Shown here in pieces: positions 44,435 to 55,877 of a stretch of DNA of 64,000 nucleotides. The first letter of the stretch is position 1; each line of letters starts with the position of its first letter. A program made the translations under genes and the position numbers. The notes beneath the pieces are model-generated. The model saw only the letters and a program-made list of their open reading frames with translations. It made no database searches and was not told the origin of the DNA. Source of the DNA: Eutypella sp. D-1 (Eukaryota; Ascomycota; Sordariomycetes; Xylariales; Diatrypaceae); the NCBI GenBank assembly GCA_023313575.1, contig JAJTTP010000003.1, positions 3,224,001 through 3,288,000 on the forward strand. The letters run 5' to 3'.

Positions 44435-46630
44435 ATGGCCGCCTCTGCCCCCAACGAGGATGCTACGCGCCAGGTAATGGCCCGATGCCCCACTTGTTCC
44501 AAGGAGACTGCCTCGGACTGCCTCGAAGTAAGTTCGATCACGCTGTTTGACCATGGCATAAGGGCCCAGTGCTGACAGCCAGCAGCTTTACGGAAACGAT
44601 GTCGACAAGGCAGTTGAGAAGTTCAAAGAAATCGAGGTCTGTGCCGGCCCTCCTTTCTACTGAGAATTGCGTTGATCTGATATCAGCATCTAATAGCATA
44701 TCCTTCAGCCCGACCCCCCTGCTGAAAACGATGACGACGACGCTCGCAGCTCGGCCAGCAACAATCATGAGGGCGGTGATACGCTTGTAGAAACACCAGA
44801 CAGCGAAGACAGCGTTGTTAAGGAGGAGCCTTCTTGGATGCCCAAGCTGCCAGTCCTCCCAGTTTCGAAAGACTTCCTCCAACACAGGTCACTTGGCTTC
44901 GGCTCATTCGAGCTCAAGGAGCTTCTGGGCGCAATTCAAAAAGGCCATTTCGATGCCAACAGAGTGCGCACATATCTCAAGTCCTACGACGTGGAAATGC
45001 TGAAGACGGAACTCAACGCCGACGTCGAGGGTTATCCCGCGATGTTCTACGTAGTCTCGACGAACGACGTGGGCATAATGCGCGAGTGGATCAAGAAAGG
45101 AGGCGACGCGAACGCAACCTGGGGGCCTGACGCTTTCCCTCTCATCGCATTCGGCATTCTCAACGGGGGCAAGGATCTGCGACAAGCGATACAGACGCTC
45201 GTGACGCTCCTGCGATTCGACGCAAATCCTCGAGTCATACCCAAGGCCTTCTATGAGCCCTTTTTTCGCGATTTACCAGAGGACGGGCCCACGCAGCAGG
45301 AACTGGTCGACATTGGCGATGAGAACAAGCGATGGTGCACAGCGGAAGTGCGTACCCACCTCGCGAAGTCCTTGAACTTCACCCAGCGGTACGATCTCTA
45401 CCGATCTAGCAAGATCAAGCCGCCATCGGGCCGCGAGAAGACGCTCCTCGTTCGACAGAAAGCCGAAGAAGTCTTGGGCATCCACCAGATGATCGTGGGC
45501 CAGTCGATTGCGATACGGCTGCTGAAGAAACGGTTGCTCAAGTAAGTCCTGGAAAGCTCGCCGAGCCAAATCACCTACTTATCTCTTGCCAGATGACTGA
45601 CTGATTTGTAACCAGCCACCTCGCCCTGCAGACCGACCGGCCTTTGATATTGGTGTTCGCGGGGCCCAGCGGCCATGGTAAGACGGAGTTGGCGCGCAGA
45701 TTCGGGGATCTCATGTCGTTGCAGGAGGACCTCCACGTCGTCGACTGCACGACATTCCAGCAAGACAACGAGCTCTTCGGCCCGAGGCCCCCGTACGCCG
45801 GGCATGAGGATGGTTCGCAACTGAACAACTTCCTAGTTACGAGGCCCGGAGGCCGCTGCATCGTCTTCATGGATGAATTTGAGAAGACGAGCAAAGAAAT
45901 CCACAACACACTCCTCTTACCCTTTGAACACGGTATGTTGTACCCCCGCCCCCCCGGGGGCTCCCCACGCCCTCTAGGTTAAGTACTAAACGTTGTTGCT
46001 AAACCCCTAAAAGGCCAGTACCAGGACCGCCGCAACGGCAAGACGATCAACTGCGCCAAAACGATCTGGATCCTGGCCACGAATCGGCTAGACGAGAGCA
46101 TCCACGCATTCTGCCGCGAAAACGAGAAAGCTCTCTTCGAAACGCCGGGGGCCGACGACGAACAGGCACAAGAGCGGCTAGCAGAGAAACTAGGCGCACA
46201 GCTGCGAAAAGAATTCGTAGGCCACTTCGGGGCGCCACTCGCGGGCCGGATCTCGCAGATCATACCATTTCTCGAGTTCTCGCGGGCGGAGGCGGCGGTG
46301 ATCGCGCACCAGAAGCTGGTGGACATGGAGCGCGAGGCCAAGCGGCGCATGCGGCTCGCGCTCGACGTCGCGGACGACGTCTACGTCGGAAACTCCCGCG
46401 TCACGATCCGCGGCGATGCCGAGGTGTCGGCGGCTATTGTGCGCGACGAGGGGTACTCCCGCGAGACGGGCGCCCGGAGTATTGCGCGCGCTGTCGAGCG
46501 TGCTGCGTTTGAGCCCCTCGTCAGTCAGCTCCTGCAGAGCGGCGACCGCTTCGATGAGAATGAGCCCATTTCTCACTTTGTTGTGGAAATGAACGTGGAT
46601 AAAGAGGTCAAGGTCCGGCTCCAGAGGTAG
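44435..46630 (+). CDS. AAA+ ATPase of ClpB D2 type with UBA-like and ankyrin-like segments (Skd3/CLPB-like layout)
   Basis: Five exons: 44435-44527, 44586-44636, 44709-45541, 45616-45932 and 46014-46630, giving 636 residues. The N-terminus (residues 5-48, ending CLELYGNDVDKAVEKFKEIE) resembles a UBA/CUE-type helical bundle. An acidic linker follows, then ankyrin-like repeats at about 120-215 (GYPAMFYVVSTNDVGIMREW, KKGGDANATWGPDAFPLIAF). The ATPase domain has Walker A GPSGHGKT (342-349), Walker B CIVFMDEFEK (about 407-416), a sensor-like WILATNRLD and a C-terminal ClpB small domain with YSRETGARSIARAVER. One ATPase ring plus ankyrins is the layout of animal mitochondrial CLPB/Skd3, unlike Hsp104, which has two. 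I see no clear mitochondrial presequence. Likely a disaggregase or unfoldase; client and compartment unknown. Confidence 0.82.
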
Positions 46631-47539
46631 TCAGGTCGTGGCAGGACGAACGTTGTTGGGGGGACTTGGCGACAGGCGCATCATGGACAAGCAAATGCTG
46701 AGACGCCGAAAATACTCTGGATATTGGTACCAATGGGATACCAGGCATTCATGCCAGCAACAACTGAATAAACTTATCCAAGGAGAGATGTACCACACGC
46801 TGATTAACTAGGTAGCCATTCGATCCTCAGATAATGGGTTCACCTATCTCTGCAATTACTAATGTATTACCATAGCTCGTAACGTGTAAGCACTGCTATA
46901 ACGAGATATAAACCAGAGTGTTAGGACAAGCGATTATGAACAAGCAGTGCTCAGCACTCCTATGGAATACCGAGGTGACTGATGAACCCCATCCCCCCTT
47001 TCGCTCGAGCTAAAGGAAAGAAGGTGAAACACAATACCTGGATCCGGCCAAGCCCACCTTGTAATCTAGTACACCCAGGACAAACATCCCGGGGTGGAAG
47101 GGCGGGGATAGCATATTCGCTTAGTCTTCACTTGCTCAGGAGGCTATCCATGAATCTTCGGGCATTAGTTCAGTATTAAAAAAAAAAGGTTTTTCTTTAG
47201 TGGTATTCGTACATGCGACAACGGGGTTAATATAGACTTCTAAGTAACGGCGGCAGCAGCGGTGGGTTTGCTTGCTTACTTGCTTGCTAGCGGACATGAA
47301 CGGCCGCGCGATGTATCCATGCATACATGCATGCATGCGGAGGTAAGAGTAGTAACAGATAATCTTTTTTTTCCCCTTCGTTTTCAACAACAACAACAAT
47401 AATAATAAGTTTTCCATTTGTCAAGCGGTCTTCTCTTAAAAACTCTTTTTTGACTTCGCTTCCCTACCTAACTTAACATGCATGCAGTCTCTTCTTTCTT
47501 TCTTTCTCATCCCTACAATCAATCGATCCCTCTTCCTCT
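46631..47539. other. Intergenic 3' flanks of convergent genes
   Basis: Presumed 3' untranslated regions of the ATPase and Sec63 genes. Contains CATG repeats (47320-47338) and AAC/AAT trinucleotides (47386-47406). No gene. Confidence 0.55.
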
Positions 47540-49795
47540 TCATGACTCGTCTTCCGTGTCCGTGTTGGTGGCACTTGTATCGTCCTGTTCTGACTCAGTG
47601 CCGCTCTCGTCGTCGTCGTCCGAGTCGTCGTCCGCCGGCTTCCTCGTCGGCTTCTTCACCGGGCCGCCCTTCAGCGCGCTCATCTGGCCGGCAATAGAGT
47701 CTGCGGGTGATTTGATTGGTTAGCACATTTCGAGTATATATATATATATAACGTGGCGGGGGCCAATTGGGCCAGGGGGGGGGGGGTGGGTGTATATAGA
47801 TCTTGAAAGAAGATAGGAAAAGAAAATCAGTAAACACGTACCCTCTTCCGGCTCGCTGATCTCGTCCTCGGCAGCCATAGCAGCGGCCTTGCTAGCGTCC
47901 TCCACATTAAGAGTGACCTCCATCTTGGTATCGAAGCCGACGTAGCTGTCGCAGACGACGTGCATGACGAAGGTGTACTTTCCGGGCTGCGGGGGCGCGG
48001 CGAAGCCGGGGGCCTTGAGGGTCTGCATGTGGAAGGTGGGTTTGCCGTCGGCGGTGAGGATGGGCTTGTCGAAACCGGTGAAGGTGCAGGGCGGCACGGC
48101 CATCTTGCCCTGCTTGCTGTCGGACAGGAACACGTGCCAGCGCGGCAGGTGGTCGCGCGCGAAGTACGGCGCCCACGCCACCGGCGGCTGCACCGGCGTC
48201 GTGTCTTTCTTAACTACCTTGACTGCCTTGCCGCTCGCGTCCTTGATCGTCGTCTTCTTCTTGCCGAGCAGCGCGTCCAGGTCGTCCTCCGCCGGGTCGA
48301 TGTCCTCGAGGTCGAGCTCGTCGATCTCCGGCACGTCCGTGCTGCCCGGCGGGATGAACCGGCCCTTGATCACCAGCGTGACCAGCGATCCGGGCGTGAT
48401 CACCCGCTCGCCCGTGACCTTGAAGAACGCCTTGGCCAGCCTCAGATGGGGCAGTTGACGGGCGACGTTGACGGCGGTCGCGTATTGCTCCTCGCTTAGT
48501 AGCCCTTTTCCGACGACGAGGCTTCGCCGCTGAGAATCCGGTAGGTCCATGAATTGTTGTATAGTAGCGCCGACCTTGGCGTCGCCCTCGACAGCCTTGA
48601 CGATAGCCGGGGTGAAGTGCGGTAGCTGGTACAGGGGTGATGCTGATGGCGGGAGGGACTGGATGAGACGTTGGCTAGTGATGTAGGAGGCCAGGATAGG
48701 GCGCGTGTTGCCGTACGCGACAGAGATGGCAGTGAAAGACTGGCACAGGGACTGGGCGATGGGGGCGACGGCGAACTTGGCCTTGTTGAGGACCGGGTCG
48801 CCGAGATCTACACGGCCCAGGTAAGCCCAGAGAAGAGCGAGCACCTTTCTCCTTAGGCCGCCCTCAATATCCTCGAGTTTTTCTTTTTCCTTTTCGGTGA
48901 ATCCGCCGGCGTATGGGGTGATCTGGCCTTCCGCCAATATCCTCGACTCGATCTTAGCCAAGCCCGACTCGGCCTTGTCACCCTTCAGCAGTTCCTGGAA
49001 TTCCTTGCCGCTGCTGAGCGCAGTGACGAGACCGCCTACGTCGATGTTATCGGAGTATTCGCGGAACAGCTTGTTAGCGCTGTCGACCTGAACACCCTCC
49101 CTGGTCATGCGCTGAGTCCCGTACCACCAAGACCCCACGTAATAAGGCAGCAGGACGCCGAGCAGAAGAGCGTAGACGAGCACGACGTACTTGCCGTTGC
49201 CGCCAGAGACGATGAACTTGGGTAGGGCAATGCCGATGCTGAAACCCTGCTTTCCATCGGGGTGTCCGTATTGGATGTAGTTATTCCGGATCTCCTCATC
49301 GGTGAGAGCCTGATAGGCCTTGGTCAACTCAACCCAGGCGTCGTTCAGGGACTCGATGGTCTCGTTCTTGGCCGGGTCGGGTCTGATCTTGTCCGGGTGA
49401 AACTTGCGACCGAGCTTCTTGTAATGGGACTTGATCTCCTTCTCGGTGTAGGACTCGGAGATGCCGAGGATGTCGTAGGGGTTCCATAGCTTGTTTACGG
49501 TGCGCTGGGTGGTCAGGATGAGGTAGAGCATGCCGGCCATCACAACCCAACCCAGGATGACAACGAGTGTGCGCTTGATCCTCCGCTGTTGGCGCTTCCG
49601 CGCATTGCGCTGGGACTGGACCAGATTGGCATTCTCAGGCTTATAGTCGGACTGTATACGTGGCGCGCGGGCTTGAGGGTCGGTCGAAGGGGCTATTAAA
49701 CTGTAGGTGAGGGGGACTGTGATGAAGAAGGAAAGGGTAAATATGAAGAACGGGTAGAACTGCCCCTGTTCATCATAGGAATAGTCCGAGCTCAT
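47540..49795 (-). CDS. SEC63: Sec63, ER protein translocation subunit
   Basis: Two exons: 49795-47842 and 47700-47540, giving 704 residues, the normal size. Order of parts: a short lumenal N-terminus with a first membrane segment (FFIFTLSFFITVPLTYSL), a second at about 75-95, a lumenal J domain at about 105-175 with the HPD motif at 133-135 (KFHPDK), a third membrane segment (YVVLVYALLLGVLLPYYVGS), then two cytosolic Sec63/Brl domains and an acidic C-terminal tail (DDDSDDDDESGTESEQDD). Sec63 recruits BiP/Kar2 to the Sec61 channel for post-translational import; the acidic tail binds Sec62 in yeast. The 141-nt intron carries AT and poly-G tracts. Housekeeping gene, single copy expected, essential in yeast. 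Confidence 0.95.
47735..47787. repeat. AT and poly-G microsatellites inside the SEC63 intron
   Basis: (TA)n followed after a short GC-rich spacer by a run of G, all within the intron between 47701 and 47841. Confidence 0.7.
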
Positions 49796-51332
49796 CGTGA
49801 AATCGGAACCGCCCTACGAATAGGGTCTTACTTTTCACACACACACTCTCTCTCTATTTCTTTATCTTTGTCTCCGTCTTTCTCTCTCTGTTTCTGTTTG
49901 ATGCAACCTGGCCTGTGATGTATCTGGCGAGGTGGTTGTCTGTGTGTGTCTCTACCTGTCTGTTTTGTCTATGCAGCGAGGGACGAGAACGTAAGACACA
50001 GCAACAGAAAGAGGATGCTAAATATATGGAAAGAGAAGGGAGAAAGTAAGTAAAGAAGGAAGAGAAGAGGAAAGGACAAGAAAAAAAAAGAAGAGGAAGA
50101 AGGAAGAAGTTACTATTCAGATTATTATTGTACAGCACCCCGTTATTGTTGTAGTTTCTTGTTGTTGATACCTGTTCCTATTGTAGTGTATACAAATAGG
50201 TTTGGCGCTGGTTGGTGTTGGTGATGATGATAGATAGTTAAATGGTTTGATGGTAAACGATTTTAGTAGAATTTACCAGCAAAAAGATTAAACCAGCTAC
50301 TACGGAACTGGCAGAAGGTTATAATTAGCAGCACGTGTAAATGGAAATGTACACTTACACTACTTACTTATTGGGAATACATATGTATGGTGGTCAATAG
50401 GCCAAGTTGTCTCTAACTTTTTACTCTATGTAACGCCCTACCCTTATCACTAAGAAAAAAAACATCATCCCCAAAGATGTAATCGTGGCCTTCCCCCAAG
50501 CCTACCTAGAAAGGCGGGTACCTGACAAAACCTTGGCCTGGGTACCTCAGATACCCGTACGGGTAGGTGGCACGAGAATGTACCTAACCGCTAACCGTTA
50601 GCGCCTTACTGATACATACTAGGTATATTATTAGGTGCATACTTAGAGGTAGGTATCCCTCTGCTACTTGCATAATCGATAAGCTAATACATACAATTCC
50701 GTCATATTATAAGCAGTCAGGAAGTCTGTCTACCTGCCAGTCTAACCTTAGCTTGAACTCCCCGGTGTGACTTAACCTCCGAGGATATCTAACCAACATG
50801 ATGTTCCTGTGTAAGTATTTACCTAGGTACCTAGGTAGGTAGCTGTCGTTCCACAAGGGTCTAATTCCGGGGGTTTAAATTTAATTCGCTATAGCTATAA
50901 GATATTTTTGTTACATGCAAGTGCCGTTCGTAGAAGAAGAAACACTGCTCAAGCACATCGCTCCCCTATCGTGTCGGTTTGGTCCGCATCTCGAGCTAAT
51001 CGTGCCAAACATGGATGCACCACTTGACACATCCTCAGACCCCCCCAACTTCGTCTCAACCTCTCGTAAATCGTGAAAATGCCTCTTGAGGGCTCTGTGA
51101 TTGGCCTGTACGCCTGGCATAAGCCGCTCCTGGCCCGGAGGAACAAGCCCTCTCCCCTCCTCCCCCTTATATGGTGAACGAGGAGTCCGTATTAACGCCG
51201 CTCTGTCCTCGTGAATCCGCGTCTCCCCGGCCCTCTCCACCCCTCTGCCCTGATTTGCTTTGTCCCCTTATGCACCTACTACCCCGTCCTTCGGCCTAGT
51301 CTTTCACGGTTGATCAAAAGGCGTCCGCTTTT
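49796..51332. other. Intergenic region, SEC63 promoter and spacer
   Basis: CT/GA-rich leader next to SEC63 (49840-50110), then AT-rich spacer with the dispersed TACCTAGGTACCTAGGTAGG string at about 50820-50840. No gene supported; the 110-codon minus-strand frame at 50911-51240 has irregular composition. Confidence 0.55.
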
Positions 51333-52337
51333 TCACCGTATGAAGGGTATCCTAGTGGGGACCTTCTTCCGGTAGTCCTCGTAGTCGGCCTTGAAGAACT
51401 CGACGAGGTGGACCTCCTCGCGGCGGATGCGGGAGGAGAAGAAGCGCCAGAGGACGACGGCGTAGGCGACGAGGCAGGCGGAGTTGCCGAGCACGAGCTG
51501 CGTGCCGATGCTCCACCAGAAGAACCCGAAGTACGACGGGTGGCGCAGCGTGCCGTAGATCCCCGTGGTCACGAGGCTGTGGCCGTCGCGCTTCCGCTGC
51601 TGCACGATGTGGTTGAACGAATGGCCCGCCTGCACCATCGCCGTGCTGCGGATCAGCTGGCCCACGCCCACCAGCACGAACCCCGCCAGCGTCACCAGGT
51701 GCGCCGCGTACGCCGGCAGGCCCCAGTGCCAGTCCGGGAACGCGAGCCGCGTGACCAGACACTCGACCGAGGCCGCTGTGTGCGCGATCGCGTACGCCGG
51801 CCAGTTCGCCGTCAGTAGGAACGCGCTGATCGTCGCCGCCGGCGTGTTGTACTTGGCGGTAGTCCAGAACTCGAGGAAGTGGAAGGTGGCGAGGGTGCCG
51901 ACGAAGAAGGGCAGGCGCCAGAGCGGGCTCGAGGTCAGGGCGAGGACGAGGATCATGGCGACGGCGGACAGGGCGACGGCGCCGCCGAGACAGAAGGACC
52001 GCAGCGCGATGCCCTCGAGCGACTTGGGCTGGCCCGGTAGGTAGGGTTTCTCGGGCGTCATCTGTTCCGCCTGCGCGACGGGGCTGAGGAGAGGCAGCAA
52101 GGTGTTGTCAGCAGCGGTCTTTTCCACAGAGAGGCGCGTGTCGATTGACGATAGGTTCTGAATAACCGAGAAGCGACGAGGGTCGCTTCTGCTCTTCCTC
52201 CTGTTCGCCCATGACTTCTCTTCCTCCACCTCAAGTGTAGGGATGGTGGGCAGCTTTCTCGGCGTCGACGGCGGCGGCCCTAGCGGCGAGACATCCGATC
52301 CTGTAGAAGAGGCCATGTCGGTGGGTGATGGAACCAT
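51333..52337 (-). CDS. Protein-S-isoprenylcysteine O-methyltransferase (Ste14/ICMT family)
   Basis: A single frame of 334 residues starting in an ACCATGG-like context; a second ATG at codon 8 is possible. About 110 residues of Ser/Pro-rich cytosolic sequence precede several membrane segments. The conserved C-terminal catalytic block is clear: GHSFNHIVQQRKRDGHSLVT, TGIYGTLRHPSYFGFFWWSI (the RHPxY motif), then RREEVHLVEFFKADYEDYRK, where the paired glutamates and Tyr close the AdoMet pocket. The enzyme methylates the C-terminal farnesyl/geranylgeranyl cysteine of CaaX proteins (Ras, Rho, mating pheromone) at the ER. The N-terminal extension is longer than in yeast Ste14 (239 residues). An upstream 14-codon frame ending at a canonical splice donor (52619-52661) may be a leader exon. 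Confidence 0.92.
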   Translation of the reverse strand: MVPSPTDMASSTGSDVSPLGPPPSTPRKLPTIPTLEVEEEKSWANRRKSRSDPRRFSVIQNLSSIDTRLSVEKTAADNTLLPLLSPVAQAEQMTPEKPYLPGQPKSLEGIALRSFCLGGAVALSAVAMILVLALTSSPLWRLPFFVGTLATFHFLEFWTTAKYNTPAATISAFLLTANWPAYAIAHTAASVECLVTRLAFPDWHWGLPAYAAHLVTLAGFVLVGVGQLIRSTAMVQAGHSFNHIVQQRKRDGHSLVTTGIYGTLRHPSYFGFFWWSIGTQLVLGNSACLVAYAVVLWRFFSSRIRREEVHLVEFFKADYEDYRKKVPTRIPFIR

Positions 52338-53582
52338 GATGGTCTTCTATAACGGCTACGTCTATGTGCGAGGGGGCGAGGGGGTAGACGAAGTAGTGTG
52401 AATCCGCAGGGATATACAATGTAATCCTCGAGATAACAGCACTACCACACGCGAAGGAATATATGTGACTGTACTTGCGACGGCAACTGCAATTGGAACT
52501 GCTAATGACAATTTCTAGGCAGAGCAAAATGTGGGAAAGGGGCCGTGGCTAGCAAAGAAGAGGACATGGAACTAATGGAGAAAAGAGACAAGACGATCTC
52601 TACTCACCTATCCGGCGGAGACCAATCCTCGTACTCGTCGGCCGCCATTGTTGAGCGTTATGCCGAGCGAGGGGACCTTGTTTTTTTCTTTTTTGTCTCC
52701 CAAGGTAATTTTTGTTGTTGCTTTGAATCACAACACAAAGAAAGAAAGGAGGGGGGGGAGGGGGGTTCAACTCGTGTGATCTACCATACCGACTCTTCTT
52801 GGTTCTAAGCCTCCTAACAACGGGCAGAACGGCAAGAATGATGGTCGCTGATGCGCCGTTGTTGATGACAGGGGGACAACAGTGGGCCGCGTTGGTGTTA
52901 AAGAACACGAGCCGTTACTAAAATTTAAAAAAAAGAGGTGAAAGGCTAATAACTCGATAATTGGTGGGGCCCCGCCTAGCTTATGCAGTAGGTACCTGAA
53001 TATCGGATATGTGCCGCAAACGGAAATCTTGGGATTGCCTGTTAGTAACGATACTCAGGTACATGCTTTAAGGGTCTTGAGACATACCTAGGTACCTAGG
53101 TAGGTAATGTCCTTCAAGATCCATAGGTCCTCAGTATAGCCTTATGACGTAGAGCTTTATAACCATATATATATCGGTGCACCTAGACCAGCAAGCCCAT
53201 ATCGCCTACCAGACAGAGCTGGGCCAGCATTTATGCACTTACGAGAGATTACTACATGGAGCCTCTACTACGATCTGGAGCTAAGTACTTAGGTAAGATG
53301 AGGTCGTACTAGCCGACGACGGGTCGTCGTATAGTCACAACCCCGCATATGCAAACTGGCCATACGCCCTTCAGTAGGCATATGATTACAAGGGGGTTAT
53401 ATAAAGCATCTTCCCAGGATATAGAACGTGTATGTAGACGAGTCCGACTTGTAAAGTTTTGTATTAAGTCTGTGTTGTTGAAGAGGTATCTTACCGTAGT
53501 AAAGTCCCTCAACATAAAAACCTTCCTTTACCAACCCCCGTCCGTCATCCATAACCCCCCCTCCCCCCTTAATCGAACGACG
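52338..53582. other. Intergenic region with 5' leader of the ICMT gene
   Basis: Holds the ICMT promoter and leader (52338-52700), poly-G/poly-T rich spacer and a TACCTAGGTACCTAGGTAGG string at about 53088-53105. The acetyltransferase promoter is at the right end, CT-rich just before its ATG. No intact gene. Confidence 0.55.
52619..52661 (-). other. Upstream small frame ending at a splice donor (uORF or alternative first exon)
   Basis: ATG in an optimal CAACAATGGC context opens 14 codons (MAADEYEDWSPPDR) and then meets GTGAGT, a perfect donor. No acceptor was found that joins it to the ICMT frame before its own ATG, because that frame has a stop 9 nt upstream of the ATG. It may be a uORF in a spliced leader, or an alternative start joined to an internal acceptor. 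Confidence 0.35.
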
Positions 53583-54476
53583 ATGGACCTGCGAAAGATA
53601 GACCCCGAGGAGAACAGGCGCCGCATGCGAGAGGGGAAGCTCTACTTCGCCTTCGCCCCGGATCTCGTGGCCGACCGCAAGAGGTGCCGACTAGCCTGCA
53701 AGGCGTACAACGAAGCGGACGACGTGCCGCGCCGTAGGCTCGTAGAGTTATTCCAGGCGTAAGTGATCCCGTGAACTTAACAAAACCCCCCAAATAAAAT
53801 ACGAGAGAAGTCCCGAACACCCACCTCCTTCTAACCAGCCTGGCAACACCTCCGTTAGGATCCAAAACGACAAGACGCCCCTCCCGCCCGTAGCCGCGAC
53901 CCCGGAAGAGGATGAGGACCTCCTCGGCAAGTTGGTCTGGTGTGATGCCCCTATCAAGATGGACTACGGGTACAACGTCAAGTATATCCAACCCTAACCC
54001 CAACCCAGCCCAGTCCAGCCCAACCCGCCGCCCCTTCTCAGGTGTTAAAAGAAAAGGAAAAGGCCCCGTCCGCTCACACCCGTCCCTATCTATTCCCTAG
54101 GTTCGGAGAGAACGTGTACGTGAACAGCAACAGCACGTGGATCGACACGTGTCTGATCACGGTGGGGGCGCGGACGCTGATCGGGCCGAACTGCGGGTTC
54201 TTCTCGGGCAGCCACCCGACGGACCCCAAGGTCCGCAACGGCACCAACGGCCCCGAGGACGGGGCACCGATCAATATCGGCGAGGACTGCTGGTTCGGCG
54301 GCAACTGCATCGTGCTCGCGGGCGTGACTATCGGCAACGGGACCACCATCGGGGCCGGCAGCGTCGTGACCAAGGACATCCCCGCCGGCGTCGTCGCCGT
54401 TGGGAACCCCGCGAGGGTGCTGAGGAAGGTCTCTGAGGTCCCTGCGGATCAGCTGCCGCCGGGATATGTCGTGTGA
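53583..54476 (+). CDS. Maltose/galactoside O-acetyltransferase-like protein (left-handed beta-helix)
   Basis: Three exons: 53583-53758, 53859-53981 and 54101-54476, giving 224 residues, typical of the NodL/LacA/Maa family. The N-terminal helical MAC domain contains MREGKLYFAFAPDLVADRKR. Hexapeptide repeats follow: NVYVNSNSTWIDTCLITVGA, IGPNCGFFSGSHPTD with the catalytic His138, and CIVLAGVTIGNGTTIGAGSV ending in VVTKDIPAGVVAVGNPARVL. It transfers acetyl from acetyl-CoA to a sugar hydroxyl as a trimer. Physiological acceptor in fungi is usually unknown; a detoxification role for non-metabolisable sugars has been proposed for the bacterial enzymes. Confidence 0.9.
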
Positions 54477-54586
54477 TCGATCGAAACAGGACGGCCGCTC
54501 AAGTGCTGGTAGTTTTTTTTCTTTCGTGTGTCTGTATGTGTGTGGGCATGTGTTTTTCGTGCTGTACTTGTTTCTTCTGCTAGTGC

Positions 54587-55219
54587 TCATAGACCTCCCT
54601 GCATGGTAAATGACGAAACGACGAGTACCAGCACATTAATCCAAGCCCATATGAACGGGATCCAAGTCGACATGGGATAGCATCCTGCTCTGTAAACGGC
54701 GCCAAGTCTGTAGAGTAACGATCAGTATCGGGGTAGTCCCAGTCCAGTCCAGTCCGTAGCTCTCTCTCTCTCTCTCTCGCGGCCGTAAACAAGCCAAAAG
54801 TATCATATCCAGTCAGTGAGAGAATGGAATGGTACTCACACCAGGCCGACGACGCTACCAGCGATAGTGGCCTCGAAGCCGGCGATCAGGGCGTAGACAA
54901 GGGGCACGGCCCAGATGAACTTCCAAGTGGACCGCGTCTTCCCGATCTGCATGACGATGGCGGCGACGGCGGCGGCCAGGTGGAAGATGGCGTACAGGAC
55001 GAGGGTCCATGTCGTGGTGAACCGCCAGGAGTCCCAGAGGGTGTAGATGGCGTAGGTTTCCGCCTGGGGCGGCCAGTACAGGAAGGGGAAGCGGGCGATC
55101 GAGTGGCCGGGAGGAGGGTAGTCATGACATTGAACACTGTTGTGAGTGAGGCCGTCGAGCTTGATGGTTAGCCTTTGAAGGACATCTTGGGAGGGAGAGT
55201 TTCTTGTGAATAGGCGCAT
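54587..55219 (-). CDS. Small integral membrane protein, conserved unknown
   Basis: Two exons: 55219-54840 and 54707-54587, giving 166 residues. After about 45 polar residues there are probably four membrane segments: WTLVLYAIFHLAAAVAAIVM, WAVPLVYALIAGFEATIAGS with VVGLVLGAVYRAGCY, and WIPFIWAWINVLVLVVSSF near the C-terminus. The intron begins GTGAGT and ends CTACAG; within it lies a GA/CT microsatellite. I chose the first true ATG (55217-55219). It is packed between the acetyltransferase (convergent, about 110 bp) and the next gene. No enzymatic motif seen. I do not recognise a named family. Confidence 0.72.
54759..54778. repeat. CT microsatellite in an intron
   Basis: (CT)n tract inside the 132-nt intron of the small membrane protein gene. 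Confidence 0.75.
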
Positions 55220-55877
55220 CTGTATCAATCAACCACTAACTTTATTCCCATTGGGGCTACATTAGATACGAATAGTAGGAAGAACACCTAAGACACCCAG
55301 CGATAGACGTAATGTTGTAAGTCCTAGTGCAGGTTTGAGGGTGTCGGGTACTGGTAGCCTATGTTGCTGATACCTACAGCGATTAAAATGATGTTGATGG
55401 CAGCAATAACGATGGTAAGGCATGAAGTACGGGAATAGAATGTTGAAGCTATAAACAGCTACCCGACAAGCTGGTTATGGTGTTTCAACAAGAATTACGG
55501 AATATATAAGCAGTACGAAGTATGTACGTAGAAGCTCTAAATCCGGAGATACGTCCCCTATAGGGTCAGTAAGTTCCCTGTAATAATCTACTTAGGTACT
55601 TAGGTAGCGTCCTTTAGCCCCTGAAGGTTCCCCACAGTTTGGAGGTGACGTCGCAACATTTGATCTAGCCTATGACGGGTACCTCGGCAAAACAGCATCG
55701 ATAAACGCCGACGCGCAAGTTTCCACCTTCAACTTCTAGCATTTTGGGTCTCTACAAGCATCTGACAGCAACGTACCTAGGGGTTTCAAGGTTGGGGATT
55801 GGGATGTAACGAAGTTGGGACGGACGAAAAGAAAAAAAAAAAGGACTGAAAATCACAGAAACGAAAAAAAGCGAATA
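55220..55877. promoter_or_regulatory. Shared upstream region of two divergent genes
   Basis: About 660 bp between the small membrane protein and the large conserved gene. Contains an ACTTAGGTACTTAGGTAG string at about 55589-55606. The last 60 bp before the right-hand ATG are A-rich, as expected for a leader. Confidence 0.5.

Noticed and set aside
47960..48499. Plus-strand open frame of 179 codons across SEC63
   Set aside because: Antisense shadow caused by high GC third positions in Sec63.
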